Source: Mesostigma viride
Lineage: Eukaryota; Streptophyta; Mesostigmatophyceae; Mesostigmatales; Mesostigmataceae
Direction: 5' to 3'
NCBI GenBank assembly: GCA_009746045.1
Contig: RPFO01000299.1
Location: 982,307-1,046,306, forward strand
Length of the DNA: 64,000 nt
A program made the position numbers and the translations under genes. The notes beneath the pieces are model-generated. The model ran no database searches and was not told the DNA's origin. It was given only the letters and a program-made list of their open reading frames with translations. How positions within the stretch are numbered: the stretch's first letter is position 1; each line of letters begins with the position of its first letter. This document shows positions 11,967-24,110 of the stretch, piece by piece.

Positions 11967-14900
11967 GCCCACCTTGAGGCTGAAAGCGTTCCACAAGAAG
12001 CTCTCCATCTCCCATTCTAGCGCCGCCAGTGTCTGCGGGTGCCCGTCACAGCCCAGAGTGCATACCAGGTCAAGGGGGGGTTGAGAACAAGGCCAACCGT
12101 GGTGTAGTTAGTCAGATGCGATCCAAGAATGTGAACTGTTGTAGGTCAAGGCCTTTCTTCTGGTTCCTGCGAGGTATCCATATGGCGTATTGGGTAGAGA
12201 CAGATGGCTGTGGGTAGCATCTTGCTTCTCAGGCGGCCGCACGCAAGTGCCGAAATTGAAAGTGACATCCAGGTCATGCAAAAAAAACATCTTGTTCCCT
12301 CGTATGTGCTGGACTGCTGGTAGTCCCTGGGCTCTGGCACCACATTCGCCATGCACATACCCACCAACTTTGGAGGCCTCCTGCATGCAAACCGAGACAA
12401 GACAGGATAGCTGGACCACCGCATATTCACCGATAGCTGGACAGCCGTATATTGACCGATAGCTGGACAGCCGTACATTGACCGATAGCTGGACCACCGT
12501 TCAGAAAGTCTGCTAATCTATTGGCGGGCATGGCTTGAGGGGCCCACCACCACTAGGTCATGAACAGTTAGTCAGACAACAGCTGAACGGCCATAACTGT
12601 GAAACTCGCGCATATAATCTGAACAGTCCACGCCCGCCTATCCTCTTCCAGCACAACCAGATCACACACGCACCATGTGCGACCCCGAGTCCAACAGAAG
12701 GGCGTACCCGAGCAATGCCTCCTTGAGCTGCCAGCAGAAAAGTACCACATGTTTCAGTGTGAGCAAAGCCCAACGGCAGACTCATGAGGAAAAAGGCACA
12801 TGCCAGGGATGGAATCAGACACATTCCAGTAGAACGGAATTAAAATGCTGATGCTAGCAGAAACCCTTTGACGCCTCGAAATCCTGTGCTTGGGGCTCCC
12901 TCACGCCGCCTGGTCGGGCCAGTGCGCAAGCCACAAGGTATAATTATGCGTGGAAGGCTTTTCCAACCTGTTAGAGAGTCCGGTGCACACCGCATTCATG
13001 GTTGCTGCCCGCAAATACGAAACTGCAACACTTTGGGCGTACTTCTGCAGCTCGTGCAAGTACGATAGCTCGTGCAAGTACGACAGCTCATCGCTCAATA
13101 GGTCCACACTTTTCAATAGGTGCACACAATTCAATAGGTCCACACTTGCGAACATGGTCCAGTGTGGGAAAGGAGAAACCACTGCATCAGTATGCTCAGG
13201 TCCACTGATACTGGACCAATCGCACCTTGGGGTTGATCTGGACCTGGTCTCTGTGCTGCCAAATCAATCCACCTGCCTAAGTGAATATCAGACATGAGGC
13301 ATCACAAATGATCCAGCACGAAAGTCCACAAACTCATTGTGTGCCCTCACAACATCCCCATTACCTCAAAAGTCCAACCCTACTCGGGGTTGGAGATTGT
13401 CCAGTGGTTCCCTGACCTAACTAGGGAAGCCCGGAAATATGTACCTTAAAGTAACAAAAAAAACGCGCGATACAATCAACTGCGGAACGGCCTGTCTTCC
13501 TGGATAGCCAACTTTGGCATGCAAATAGAGGCTGACATCGCCACTCACCTGCCCAACCCTTCCGCCCTACCACCACCAACCATGCCATGTGTGGCGCGTG
13601 CTGGCATCTGCCCTTCACCTGCTGCTCCTCCGCCGCAAAGCCCAGCACTTGCACCGCCGCAAACCCGGTGGCGGCCGTCTTCTCGTAGAGCGTCCTCGTG
13701 GTGTACAGCTGCACGCATTAACAACCAACATGAGGCAAAGTGTCCAGTGCCGAGATGAGGCCAGCATTCCCACCTGACAGGCGACATGGGGTCAGCACCC
13801 ATCTCAACATGTGTGTGGCGAGCATCATGACGCCAGCAGTAAGCCCCGCGATGAGTCACACAGAGCTGGCTAGACACCTCCCATAGAGACCAAAGTCAGT
13901 GGCGCTCTTTAGATGCCATTGATGATAGTAGCATGCGGTAGAAGCCCTACACGTCTAGCCGCATGCTTGTTACAAGAGCCACACACGATCATCATACATG
14001 GCAGACGCATTGCATCCTTGTGAACCGCACTTTGCATACTTGCTGACCACACTTCTGCCAGCCATAGATAGGTCCGAGGGGGGCACCATGCCCACAGTTA
14101 CGCGTATACATAGCTTGCGCACACAGTGGCAGGAGCGTTTGTGGAGGGATGTAAGGCGCAATGAAACTGCCTGCCCTGTATCAATTGAGTTCTATCAGAG
14201 GGTGAGGGCGAATACTGTGAAGGTAACCGGCTGAGGAGACGCAATGAGCTGCTGCCCAGGTGGTAGAAATGGGACAACATTCAATCTATGCTGGCTGCGC
14301 ACATGGCTGATGATGCAATAGAGGTGCAAAGGCGACACAATTGGATGCTATTCGGGATGCTACGAGGATGCTATAGATGCACAAAAGGGATACAATAGGA
14401 AGATAAATGGTGTTTGCAAGCACAAAAAACTGTACCCGGGGTTCTACTGACAGTTATTATCAGGTGATAAGTCATCGATGGCACTGGACGAGACATTCAG
14501 AATGCCATGGCATGGCTGCTTAGTACCCAAACCTTGTACAAACGCGCATACGCCAGTTATCCACTGGCGGGCCACCCACCTGGTACTGGTCTAGCACGCG
14601 TTTGTAGTTGAAGAAGGTGCGTAGCGCCAGCAGGAGGAAAGAGCCGAGCGCGACGGCGTAGAGTGATATCTCGGAACTGTTGGTGTTGGTGTTGGTGTTG
14701 GTGTTGGTGTTGGTGTTGGTGTTGGTGTTGGTGTTGGTGTTGGTGTTGGTGTTGGTGTTGGTGTTGGTGGGGGGGGAGGGAACCATTCAGCCATGGTATA
14801 GACATACTACGCCCAGGGAAGGAAATAGTAAAGAATCAAACACAATGCAGCTTTTTGAGCACTTACCAATGCTGAGAGAACCCAGGAGAAATTGGATGAT

Positions 14901-17900
14901 GCTTCCTTGCCAGCTGTCACATGCCACGTGACCACAACTGTGACGAAACCTCCATCATGCCGACAGGCCTGCTTGGTTCTCATGCAGACCTAGCTAGGGA
15001 TGTACATCGCATGGATATTAATAAAAAATATAACGGCATCGCATTTTAAATATGATGACTGCATACCATTAGAGTCGCTCTCGAAGTGCCGTTGATCATG
15101 CATGGCCCTCACTATCTCTGAGCATCACCCCCGTCCCATGTAGCCATCCTGTTGGGAACAGGGACCCTATTCAATAACATGCACGCACCAACCACCTGGG
15201 CATGGCCGATGCACCTCAACACTCACCATTCATTCCAACAACCTTGCAGGCGCAAGAATGTGTCGAGGTCCGATCAAACTTTTTCAACGGGTAGTCCACC
15301 ATAAACTAAGTAGGGTAGTCTACCATAACATTAGGATGCTGCGGTGCGTAGTCTATCATAAACTAACTAGGGCAGTCTACCATAACAATAGGATGCTGCA
15401 GTGCATCTCATGTGCCTTCTCGCCCATGTCAAAACGTGCATACTACAACTGTGCATACTACTATAACTGGCGTATGGCATCAGCCGACGCTTGTGACTTG
15501 AGAAGAAGACAACTCGGCAGGGCAGCACCGAACTAATATAATTACGTGTCTAGCTCTGACAATTACTTGTCTAGCTCTGACGCCTTGGCAGTGCCATGTT
15601 GCCAGCCCAGCCACCCCACGCCGGGCACTTACAAGAGGTCGAGCTTCTTTGTGCCCAGCGGGTAGATGACAAAGATGAAACTGGCGGCTGCGATGCTGTC
15701 GAGCACGAGCTGGTCACGCAGGGCACAGGCAGCGTGCACACGATTGTCAGCATTAGTCAGCGACGCGGGTAGACGACAGCCATAAATACACTAGCAAGTT
15801 CAGTACTAAATTTAGTTACGGTAGTAAGTGCACTGGCAAGTATAGTAGTAGGTTTGTGAGCCAGGTCCTCGCCAGCAAACTAGCGGATGGTCGCGCGTTG
15901 GGCAGGTTCTAATCATGAGCGACAGTTCCTTTGTTAAAGACTTACACGGACCAGTTATTCTAATAATTCTATGTTGCAGTAGAGACAATGTGCACCACAG
16001 CTGCTGTGAGAGCGTTTAGACAGACATTAAAATCCCCCTGCCCGGGGTGGTGTGGCTCGTTAGCTCTGGGGTGCATTACCGCGTGACAGCAAGTCCACCA
16101 TGATAGACAAACGAGCAAGAAGTACTAAGCTATGTAGACAATGAAGGCAGGTTAGGGCTAGTCAGTAAAACGAGCCTACTCATGGACTTGGGGACAGTGA
16201 ACCAGGCATGTGGACCGAAAGGAAGGAAAAGAAAAGAAAAGAAAAGAAAAGAAAAGAAAAGAAAAGAAAAGAAAAGAAAAGAAAAGAAAAGAAAAGAAAA
16301 GAAAAGAAAAGAAAAGAAAAGAAAAGAAAAGAAAAGAAAAGAAAAGAAAAGAAAAGAAAAGAAAAGAAAAGAAAAGAAAAGAAAAGAAAAGAAAAGAAAG
16401 AAAATAAAATAAAATAAAATAAAAAATAAAATTAAATTCTTCCCTGTTCACCTCACTTCCCAAAACAGGACGCTGAACACGGCACGACGAGAAAGGAAGC
16501 ATGCGCACCCAAGAAGCGGTGCCACCCAGCCATGCAACCTTTTCCCTTAAACAGGTACTAAATTATAGTGAGCACACACTGCTACTGGTACAGCAGGATC
16601 GTGCTCCACTCACCACGTCGAAGAGCCGGAAGCCGAGCCGCTTGTTGGGGAACACGATCTGTGGCCAGTGGCCGCGACGCCCCCACCCGTAGACGCAACG
16701 GTAGACAACCGCCATAGACGATGAGCAGCAGGGAGACCCAGGGGGAACCAGCCCACCCACACATACGATCTCAGGTTCCATTACTGCACAACCCAGGAAT
16801 GCTGGCAAGCCGGTTTGCCAGCTCACTGAGGGAAAACGAAATACACGAGTCCACTCCCTAGAATCCCCCGCCCAGCATCCCCGATCATTCACCGTGGCTA
16901 CCAACAGGCAGAAGGCATCCGTCGAACACGGATTTGCATGAAGGCACGATGCTGACCGAGAGTGATACCCCGCCCAACTCAGTGAGGTATGGAATCTGTA
17001 TAAGGAGTCTGGGTAAACGGTGTAAGACACATATGCTGACACACTACATGCAGGTTCGCAGGCCCCTGACCCATGTGAGCCGTCAGATACCAGGTTGCAC
17101 GTGGAATGACCACCTGGAGCAACAAAACTATGTGTCTTGTGGGACAAACCTTCAGGTCAGGGAGGGGGATATCCTGAAAGATCTTCAGCGTGACCACGCT
17201 CGACGGTGGCGGCCGGGCCTCCATCCAGGGCGCCCGCCAGTCCTTGCGCGCTGTTCCCCTCGCGTCCGTCACATCGCCGCCACATTCCCCAGGGACCTGT
17301 CCCGCCGCGCCATCGCTGGCATCTGCCACGACGTCCCCGCCCTCCTCCTCAGTAGCAGGGCTCCCTCCCTCCCCCACGAGTCGAGCATCTGTGGCATGAC
17401 GCCTCGCATGTCTCCTCGCTCCCAACAGCTCAAAGGCGGCGTTCCCAAACGGCCTGCCCGACGGCCCGCTGCCTCGGGCATCGGCCTGCGAGCGGTACAT
17501 GAGCACCACGGTGCCGAACGCAGGCTCGCGCAGGTCGAGCGGCCGTGCTAGCACACGCAGCAGGTCCCGCATGCGGGCGCCCAGGGAGAGGGTGCCGTCC
17601 CGCGCAAAGATGGGCGTGAAGACATCCCGGACGGCGACACGAGGAATGTACAGGGGGCTGGCATACATAAATACAAGAGCATATATAAAAAAATATTTTT
17701 TAAAATTAATAGAGGGCCCCCCAAACCACGCACGCCCATGACAGCACGAGTGCCTAGCCCGCCGCCCCCGCGGCTTCCCCCCACCCCCACCCCAAGCGCA
17801 CGGATACATCATCGCACTTGAACGAGCAGTTTGCAAGGCACGCATCGCATCACGTCCATCTGCAATTCAGCGATCTACGCTGAGAGCTTTTAGCCTGCAA

Positions 17901-20900
17901 GAGTATGTGGGCGCAGAGCCATACACTAAGGAACCGCGGATGGATTGTTCACGAAGTCATACGTTACGGTCCTCTGCCAGTGACCAAGTTATACAGCATC
18001 GGGAGCTAAGCATTGAGTAAGGGTGCCATGAAACCCTGGATACCGTTTCATATACACACACACATGAAGAGAAAGGAACGCGCTGTTGGAGTGGTGATTT
18101 TGGTAATGGCAACTGAAGTGCCCCGCTGGCATTAACTGTGCGACTGGATCCTTGCACTCCTCTTTGGTGCCGCATGTTGGGGTCGACGCACTCACCTGTG
18201 CCGCATGTTGGGGTCAATGTACTCCTCTGCGATGAACGCCAGCTCCCCCGCCTCCGCTGCACTCAGCACGCCCAACCGCACAAGCAGGCCGCGTAGGATG
18301 CTCGCCTGGGCGGTACGCGAGGCGAGAACGGTGAGGTCCTGCAGCGGCTCCTCTTCTCCTGGCGCTGCCTCCCCCCCACGCGCTGCCTCCCTGATGCCGA
18401 CGGTCTTGATGTCCCCGCTCATGGGCGTGTTCGAGATCTCGCTGGCAGGGGGCATGCGCCGCAGTGGGTTAACGACACGTGATATCAGCCAGCGCTCCAC
18501 TTTGTCCGCGATGGCCGGCGACAGCTCGCCGGACGCGCGTGCGTCTTGCCATGCCTGTGAGCATGGTCGTCGTGTGGGGCAAAGGGACCACCCGCGGGAC
18601 GTGATAGAGAGCATGCGAGTGCGATTGAATGAGAGCGTGTGGCCTGGAAGCGTGGGAGCGTCCGAGCACAAGAGCGTGGGAACGTGGGAGCCTGGGAGCC
18701 TGGGAACATGGGAGCATTGGAGTGCACCAGGCGTTTTCTTACGCCGCTCACGTGCAGGAAATCCGACAGTGAGGGAGCATTCATTGAGGGTGGGGACTGG
18801 GGAGGGGGCACACCATCCAAGCACACAAGATGGCACCCAACCTTTGCTTTCCATCATGGAAATAATTGTAACATTGATTATTTGCATGCTGGAACGCAAA
18901 GGTTGGGCACCATCTTGTGTGCTTGGATGGTGTTGTGGCATTGATATGACACAAATAATTGGATGTGCATTAGAGACGGGGGCTCGGATACCGACCGCAA
19001 ATTCTTTTCTTTGGATACTGCTAACCTCTATCTGGCAGATAAGCCGCGAGGGCGCAAACTAAACCTACCTTGCCAGTCCTTTGGTTCAAACTTTGCATCA
19101 TAAATACATACTAAACCCTGCCAGTCCGTTCGGTTCAAACCTACGCAGACATGCACGAGCACGCCAAATCAGCAGGGGCAGTGTCCACCCTTTGCTGACT
19201 GGGGATCTCTGGCATCATGCGGCGCATGGGTAGGCTCGCGCAGGCGAAGCTATGAGGTGAGACAGCCCAGACGTGCCGCCAGTTGCACAAGAGAAAACGA
19301 CAGCCGTTTCCCACAGGATGGCTAGATGGTAACTTTCTGTTGGGCACAACGACTGCGGATAACAAATTGCTGTAATAGCAGATGCAAAAGCAAGCGCGCT
19401 GAGAATGATGGACCCAGAATGATGTCCACAGGCCGGGCAGCAGTGCCATGCCACCAAGTCATATGCGTCTCAGGCCAGCTGCCCCCGTGCATGTGGGTAA
19501 CACACAGCTTGATGTAATGATTGTCCGCGGGTCCTGTGGGCGCTGCAAGTTTGTGGCCTGGTAAAAGAGAACCCAGGCCAGTGGGGCATCCACCGCCATC
19601 AATCACCTCTGGCTGCTTCTATAACCCAAAACTCTCCGTCCCAACCACAACGCCGGTGCCACCGCTACTCCGCCCGGCACTGCCAGCATGGAAATAGCTA
19701 AGCTCACCGCCTGGCCTCGTTCCCGCCCTCACCTGCAACCTTACCCCGGGAAGCAACGATTAAAATTCATCATGAGAATCAGGGCCAATGCAGAAGCCTT
19801 GTCGGCATCCAAATAGCTCTCACATTGTTTGCTTATTTTTATAACAATGATGGTCATCGGGGTCGAATCCCCGATGAGACCTTGCCTTCCTTTTATCGAG
19901 TTGCTCTCACCTGGATCACACGCCTCCCCAGCCAGATGGTGGGTGCGGTGACCGCCCCCAGGATGGCCCCCACCAGCACCGTCTGCAGGTGGTCCAGCTT
20001 GGGGCCAAGTAGCAGGCCGGTCTGGCGGGAAGACTTGAGCTCACGCCTGTGGGCCCCATGCGCCACAGGCACAAGAACCAATGAGGTGGATGCGTGAGAA
20101 ATGCTGGCGGTGTAAACCATAGTCCACCACGGCAATTATGGTGGCTGTGACGGTGGCTGCGCGCTGCATGGCCTAGACTGAGCTGGCTGGTGTCCCGTTA
20201 CGACATGGCACGGGAATGGACTGAAATACCCCAGCGTGCCATACTACAGCTTCGATGTACTTCACCGTCCCTCCCCCTTCCCCGCCCTCCATCCCTGACG
20301 TTGACCAGGAAGCGAACAGGGGCATGAGCCCCCCAGCTTTTCCTTGAAGACACGGGCCGTACCAATGAAGCCGATGGCCTGCCCAGGGCCTCCGAGACAT
20401 GATCTGTGTTACACGCACACACACAGAAACTCACATACATACACACACACGCACACGCACACGCACACGCACACGCACACGCACACGCACACGCACACGC
20501 ACACGCACACGCACACGCACACGCACACGCACACGCACACGCACACGCACACGCACACGCACACGCACACGCAAGGTACTATACTACAGTGACCACACAC
20601 GAAGGGCGGTCACAGGTCCCTACCTGAAGACGAGCACGCGGGAGGACCCCCCCTCCTCCACCACGACGGGCAGCGTGAGCAAGTAGTCCTGTTTGAGCGC
20701 GTCCTGCACGTCCAGGTCGCGTGCCGACAGCGGTGAGTAGCGTGCCGAGCGCAGCAGCGCCACGATGCCTGCCTCGAACCGATCGCACGTGTCCTGCTCC
20801 GGCTTCTTGCTCCTGTCACCATATACATCAGGGGCGCAGTGACAGCATGGATGGGGTAGACCGCCAGCACGGATGGGGGCTGTGAGCAACCTGCGGTCCC

Positions 20901-23318
20901 GCTGCGGAGATAGACCTGCGTAGAAAACCCCGCCTGGATAAAACTGCCTAGATAAACCTGTGTTCATATGTTAGTGTTGCTCCTGCTCTGCTAGTCTGCG
21001 TGCGTGCAGTGGTGCATGCAGCCTTCCAATCCTCCATAAATAGCAAGGTACGGCCACAATGTCAAGACCACGGGCACAACACACTTGCAGCCAAGGATGC
21101 CGTCGCAGGGTTAGGATGGGTCACCTGGCAACCATGGTGAGGGTATTGTGCCAGGGAATGCCCCACCAGCGGCCGGGTCCTACCCTCATTTCCCTCATAG
21201 TCACCGTCTATGTTAGCCATCATCCGTCACAGTTCACATTCGTGTTACTCATCAACCGTAGTAGCCGTCTTCCAGGCTCGTCATCCGTCATGATAATCTT
21301 CACACCTGCACAGGTCCTGTGGCACATCTGCACATGCCCAGTGATTGACAAGCACACACGATCCATCAGCTGCACACCCATGCGTCGGCACTCACACCCA
21401 CTTGTCAGCCAACAGACCCGTCTGTCAGCCCGCGCACCTGTTGGTCAGCAAACGTACATACACCCACCCGTCATCCAGCCAACCTGTCTACATGCCGGGT
21501 CAGGCAACCGACCTGTCTGTATGCCCACCCACCCGTTGGTCAGCAGGCTGGCGTATCCCTCCTTGGTGGCACTGCGCACCGCCGTCACCGCGCTGCCGAG
21601 CGCCTCCATCGCCATCCCCACGGGCTCCAGGTACGACCCTGGCAGCGTGCGGCCGTCCCACCCCTGCGCGGTGGACCGGATGTCATCCAGCTTATTTTCC
21701 CACCACGCCCTGCGCTCTGGTGCCCCAGCCCCCCTGCGCTCCTCACCCACCGTGTCTTTGCGCTCCTCACCCATCGTGCCGGGAGGAGGCAGTGCAGAAA
21801 ACGTCCCCTCTGCGCCCGCTGCTGGCAGCGCCGACTCATCTGCATCCCTGGGGGACACCGCCGCAGGACCCGGCGGTGGATTTCCCGCCTCAGCGCCATG
21901 GATTCGCAAGGCACTTTTTGTAGCGGGCCCCACCTGTCTGATAACGTCATTGATTGGACGCATAGCGCCAACACCAAACTTGCCAGATTGCCGCGCCCAG
22001 GGTGTTTGCTGGAGGGCGGGCGATGTCGCGGGGTCCCTCTCCTCCATCCCCGGACCATCCCCCCCATTGGACCATCCCGCCGCCCCCACCCATCCACCGC
22101 ATTTGTCCGCACCGTTTCCCTTGAATCAGTCACCGAATCGGTAGGTTGCCCCTCTGACCCCCTGCCCTCCCACTCCTGCACGGTGGCCACGCGCGCGCCC
22201 ACCCATGCCCACAGCTTGGCCAGCTGCCTCAAGCGTGGCACCGTTTTACTTCTTCTGCTGCCGGCACGTGGCTTGAAGCTGCTGTCCTGGGTTCCCTGAC
22301 CATCTCCGGGAGGCGCCCTCCCTGGTCGGCCCGGCACGTCCCCTCCATCATCAATCAAATCACCCCGCGGTGGGGCCCCCTTGGCGGCATTGGCATCTGC
22401 CAGCTCAGCATCACCTACATCCCCCCGGGGCCGGCCATACCCACTCGCCTCGCGTTGGTTCCAACTAGAATGCGCATCGTTGTCCCACCCCACCCCCGCA
22501 CTCCTCCACGCGGCCATCTCGCGGTAGTCGGCGCACAGCCGGTCCAGCACAGGTTGCTGCTCCGCGTGGAGAACCTTCTGCAGCAAACTGGGGGGTTCGG
22601 GGGGGTTCGGGGGGGGGCGGGGGGAGAAGGTGGTGGGTCGGCGGGGGGGGCGGGGGTGGGCAGGGGATGCCCAAGGGGTTGGTGCATGCGCGTGAGCTGT
22701 ACGTGCAGCATGGCACCCGATGGAAGTCGTGTGCGTATTTTTTTAAACATTCACGCCTGTTCAATTACGAGACCACTCTAGCACCCACATCTGCAACCAC
22801 TTCTGCCTAACTGCGGAAACAAAAGCAAAATCGACCCCGTTCCTGCGGCACCAGGTAAATTACGCAGGTAACTACGCAGGCAATTCAGCACCAGGTAATT
22901 ACACGGCTTACTCGCTAAGAAGCACCAGGGACACAAAATCCAGCCCTTTCCCAGCCAGAGCGTAGATCAGATCTTCCTTTTGTGTCGGAATGTAACCCTC
23001 TCGCGGCATGCGTATCATGGTGCCAGCGGGATTATTCTCCGTCGGTCGGTGGAGCGCCAATGCAACGACGGAAACTCCCCTGTTGCCACCACGGCATTTG
23101 CCCAGTTTCCTGGCGCTCAAGTTAGGAAAAGCAGCGCGACCGCCTGACCGCATAAATCTGGGTAGGCCAGATACGGAGGGCACACCATGCGTACTCGCCC
23201 CCTGTCCAGGATACCGGCAGCAAGGATGTGCGCACGTCGAGGGGAATGCTGAGATGTTGCAAGCCTCATGCATGTTTGTTCCCCGAGGGGAATGCCCCGG
23301 CAGTGTTTCGGCATACAT
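10369..23318 (-). CDS. DUF3754/TMEM143-like membrane protein, about 14 exons
   Basis: Exons by splice sites and matching phase: 23318-22912 (ATG at 23318, in-frame TAA upstream), 22587-?, ?-21533, 20812-20624, 20046-19911, 18554-18196, 17657-17150, 16658-16614, 15709-15633, 14676-14580, 13708-13619, 13044-12991, 12032-11973, 10665-10369 (stop). The chain follows the DUF3754 plan: PREGYIPTQKEDLIYAL; LLQKVLHAEQQPVLDRL; LSARDLDVQDALKQDYLLTL; GTVVLMYRSQ; LKIFQDIPLPDLK|IVFPNKR; two hydrophobic segments (SIAAASFIFVIYP, LYAVALGSFLLLALR) then FFNYKRVLDQYQ; LGFAAEEQQ; SVLKLLLRVGLVE; VRAVPLEAGIEGI. The N-terminal ~110 residues are Arg/Ser/Pro-rich and could be an organelle targeting sequence (inference). 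The exon 2/3 junction between 21.9 and 22.5 kb is unresolved, and the 13044-12991 exon uses a weak GTGTGC donor. The protein is about 1,000 residues, longer than animal TMEM143, with low-complexity inserts. Its molecular function is unknown. Phase agreement at the other junctions makes the gene itself secure; the family name is less so. Confidence 0.65.
11916..11972. repeat. C16 run plus (CA)n abutting a splice donor
   Basis: A run of 16 C is followed by about 16 CA units up to 11964. Read on the minus strand, the (TG)n starts within 10 bases of the 5' splice site of the DUF3754-gene exon 12032-11973. Confidence 0.9.
12407..12502. repeat. 26-bp tandem repeat, about 3.7 copies
   Basis: Unit starts ATAGCTGGACAGCCGT and recurs at 12407, 12433, 12459 and 12485. 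It lies in an intron of the DUF3754-like gene. Confidence 0.85.
14679..14769. repeat. (GGTGTT)n hexamer array, about 15 copies
   Basis: Perfect GGTGTT array. On the minus strand it reads (AACACC)n and ends at the CAG of the 3' splice site of DUF3754-gene exon 14676-14580. Confidence 0.95.
15280..15410. repeat. Two tandem copies of an approx. 57-bp unit
   Basis: The pair GTCTACCATAACA...AGGATGCTGC recurs with few changes, and both copies carry TAAACTAA. Intronic position in the DUF3754-like gene. Confidence 0.6.
16224..16420. repeat. (AAAAG)n then (AAAAT)n pentamer array
   Basis: About 35 perfect AAAAG units that turn into AAAAT units at 16400. It lies in an intron of the DUF3754-like gene. 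The Lys-rich and Phe-rich frames across it are artefacts. Confidence 0.95.
20441..20573. repeat. (ACACGC)n hexamer array
   Basis: CA repeat leading into about 20 ACACGC units, in an intron of the DUF3754-like gene. Confidence 0.95.
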
Positions 23319-24110
23319 TTTTACATGTTAATTTGTTGAGGACGCATCCAGAAAGAGTGGCAGTCGAGGGCAAATCACCTTTCCCTCGACAACCATCCGA
23401 TGACTGTCGTAGCGATGCCAAGATTTGCTAGCATGGGCCCAGATCACGTGCAATAATTTGGTGCAACCCTCCACCTGGTGCAACGTAAAAAGACGTCACG
23501 CGATTCGCGAACTCGTTTATTACTTCTTTGAATTGCATAGTACTTGCGTTCGTTACTGCAGCACCTGTGATAGCCTGTGATTTTCGCTGCAATATACTGG
23601 GAAATTTCGAGTGTTGAAACTATGAATGAAGAACTAACTCAAGTTCTCGTTCTACAAGAAAATTATACTAGCAGTCCAAGTACCTTTGTCCATATGCACA
23701 CGGAGGCTAGATGGCACTGCTCAGCCCGGCTGAAGCCACGCCACGTTCGCGGGAAGAGCCCGCGTGCGGGCGTTGCCCAAAACCCTCCCATGTCCATGAC
23801 AGGTGATGGCCGAGCTGTGCGAGAAGAAGTGACTTTCAAGCGTCAAAAAACCCCACCGAGGCGTGCGCATGCAGAAGGCTGCAGTGCTCGAGTAATAGCA
23901 GGCGTTCAAGAAAAGTCAGTGCTGGTTTACCTTGCTGTTCAGCAAGCTCCCGACGGCTATCAATTGCCTGACGCATGCGTTAGGAGGATAAGGCCTTTCG
24001 TGTAGGTCGGATTATAATTGCACCGGTTTAGCCTTGTACTGCGTTTGCCGCTGTGAAATTTTGGCATTTGAGTAATTCAGGCTCTTGGAGTTGCATAGAA
24101 CAGCCGAAGA
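23319..24110. promoter_or_regulatory. Divergent promoter region, DUF3754-like / RPT1
   Basis: The 792 bases between two start codons that face away from each other must hold both promoters. A CACGTG G-box core lies at 23445-23450 and a CRE-like GACGTCA at 23492-23498. No clear TATA box is seen. Motif functions are inferred from consensus only. Confidence 0.5.

Noticed and set aside
12558-12824. Minus-strand peptide IPSLACAFFLMSL as the missing DUF3754-gene exon
   Set aside because: There is no AG acceptor upstream in frame. The 13044-12991 segment fits both phase and family pattern better.
16182-16508. Lys/Arg/Glu-rich and Phe/Leu-rich ORFs
   Set aside because: Both are translations of the AAAAG microsatellite.
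19850-19895. tRNA T-arm-like hairpin (GGGGTCGAATCCCC)
   Set aside because: No acceptor stem, D-arm or anticodon arm can be placed around it.
20344-20686. His-Thr and Arg-Thr repeat ORFs
   Set aside because: Translations of the ACACGC array.
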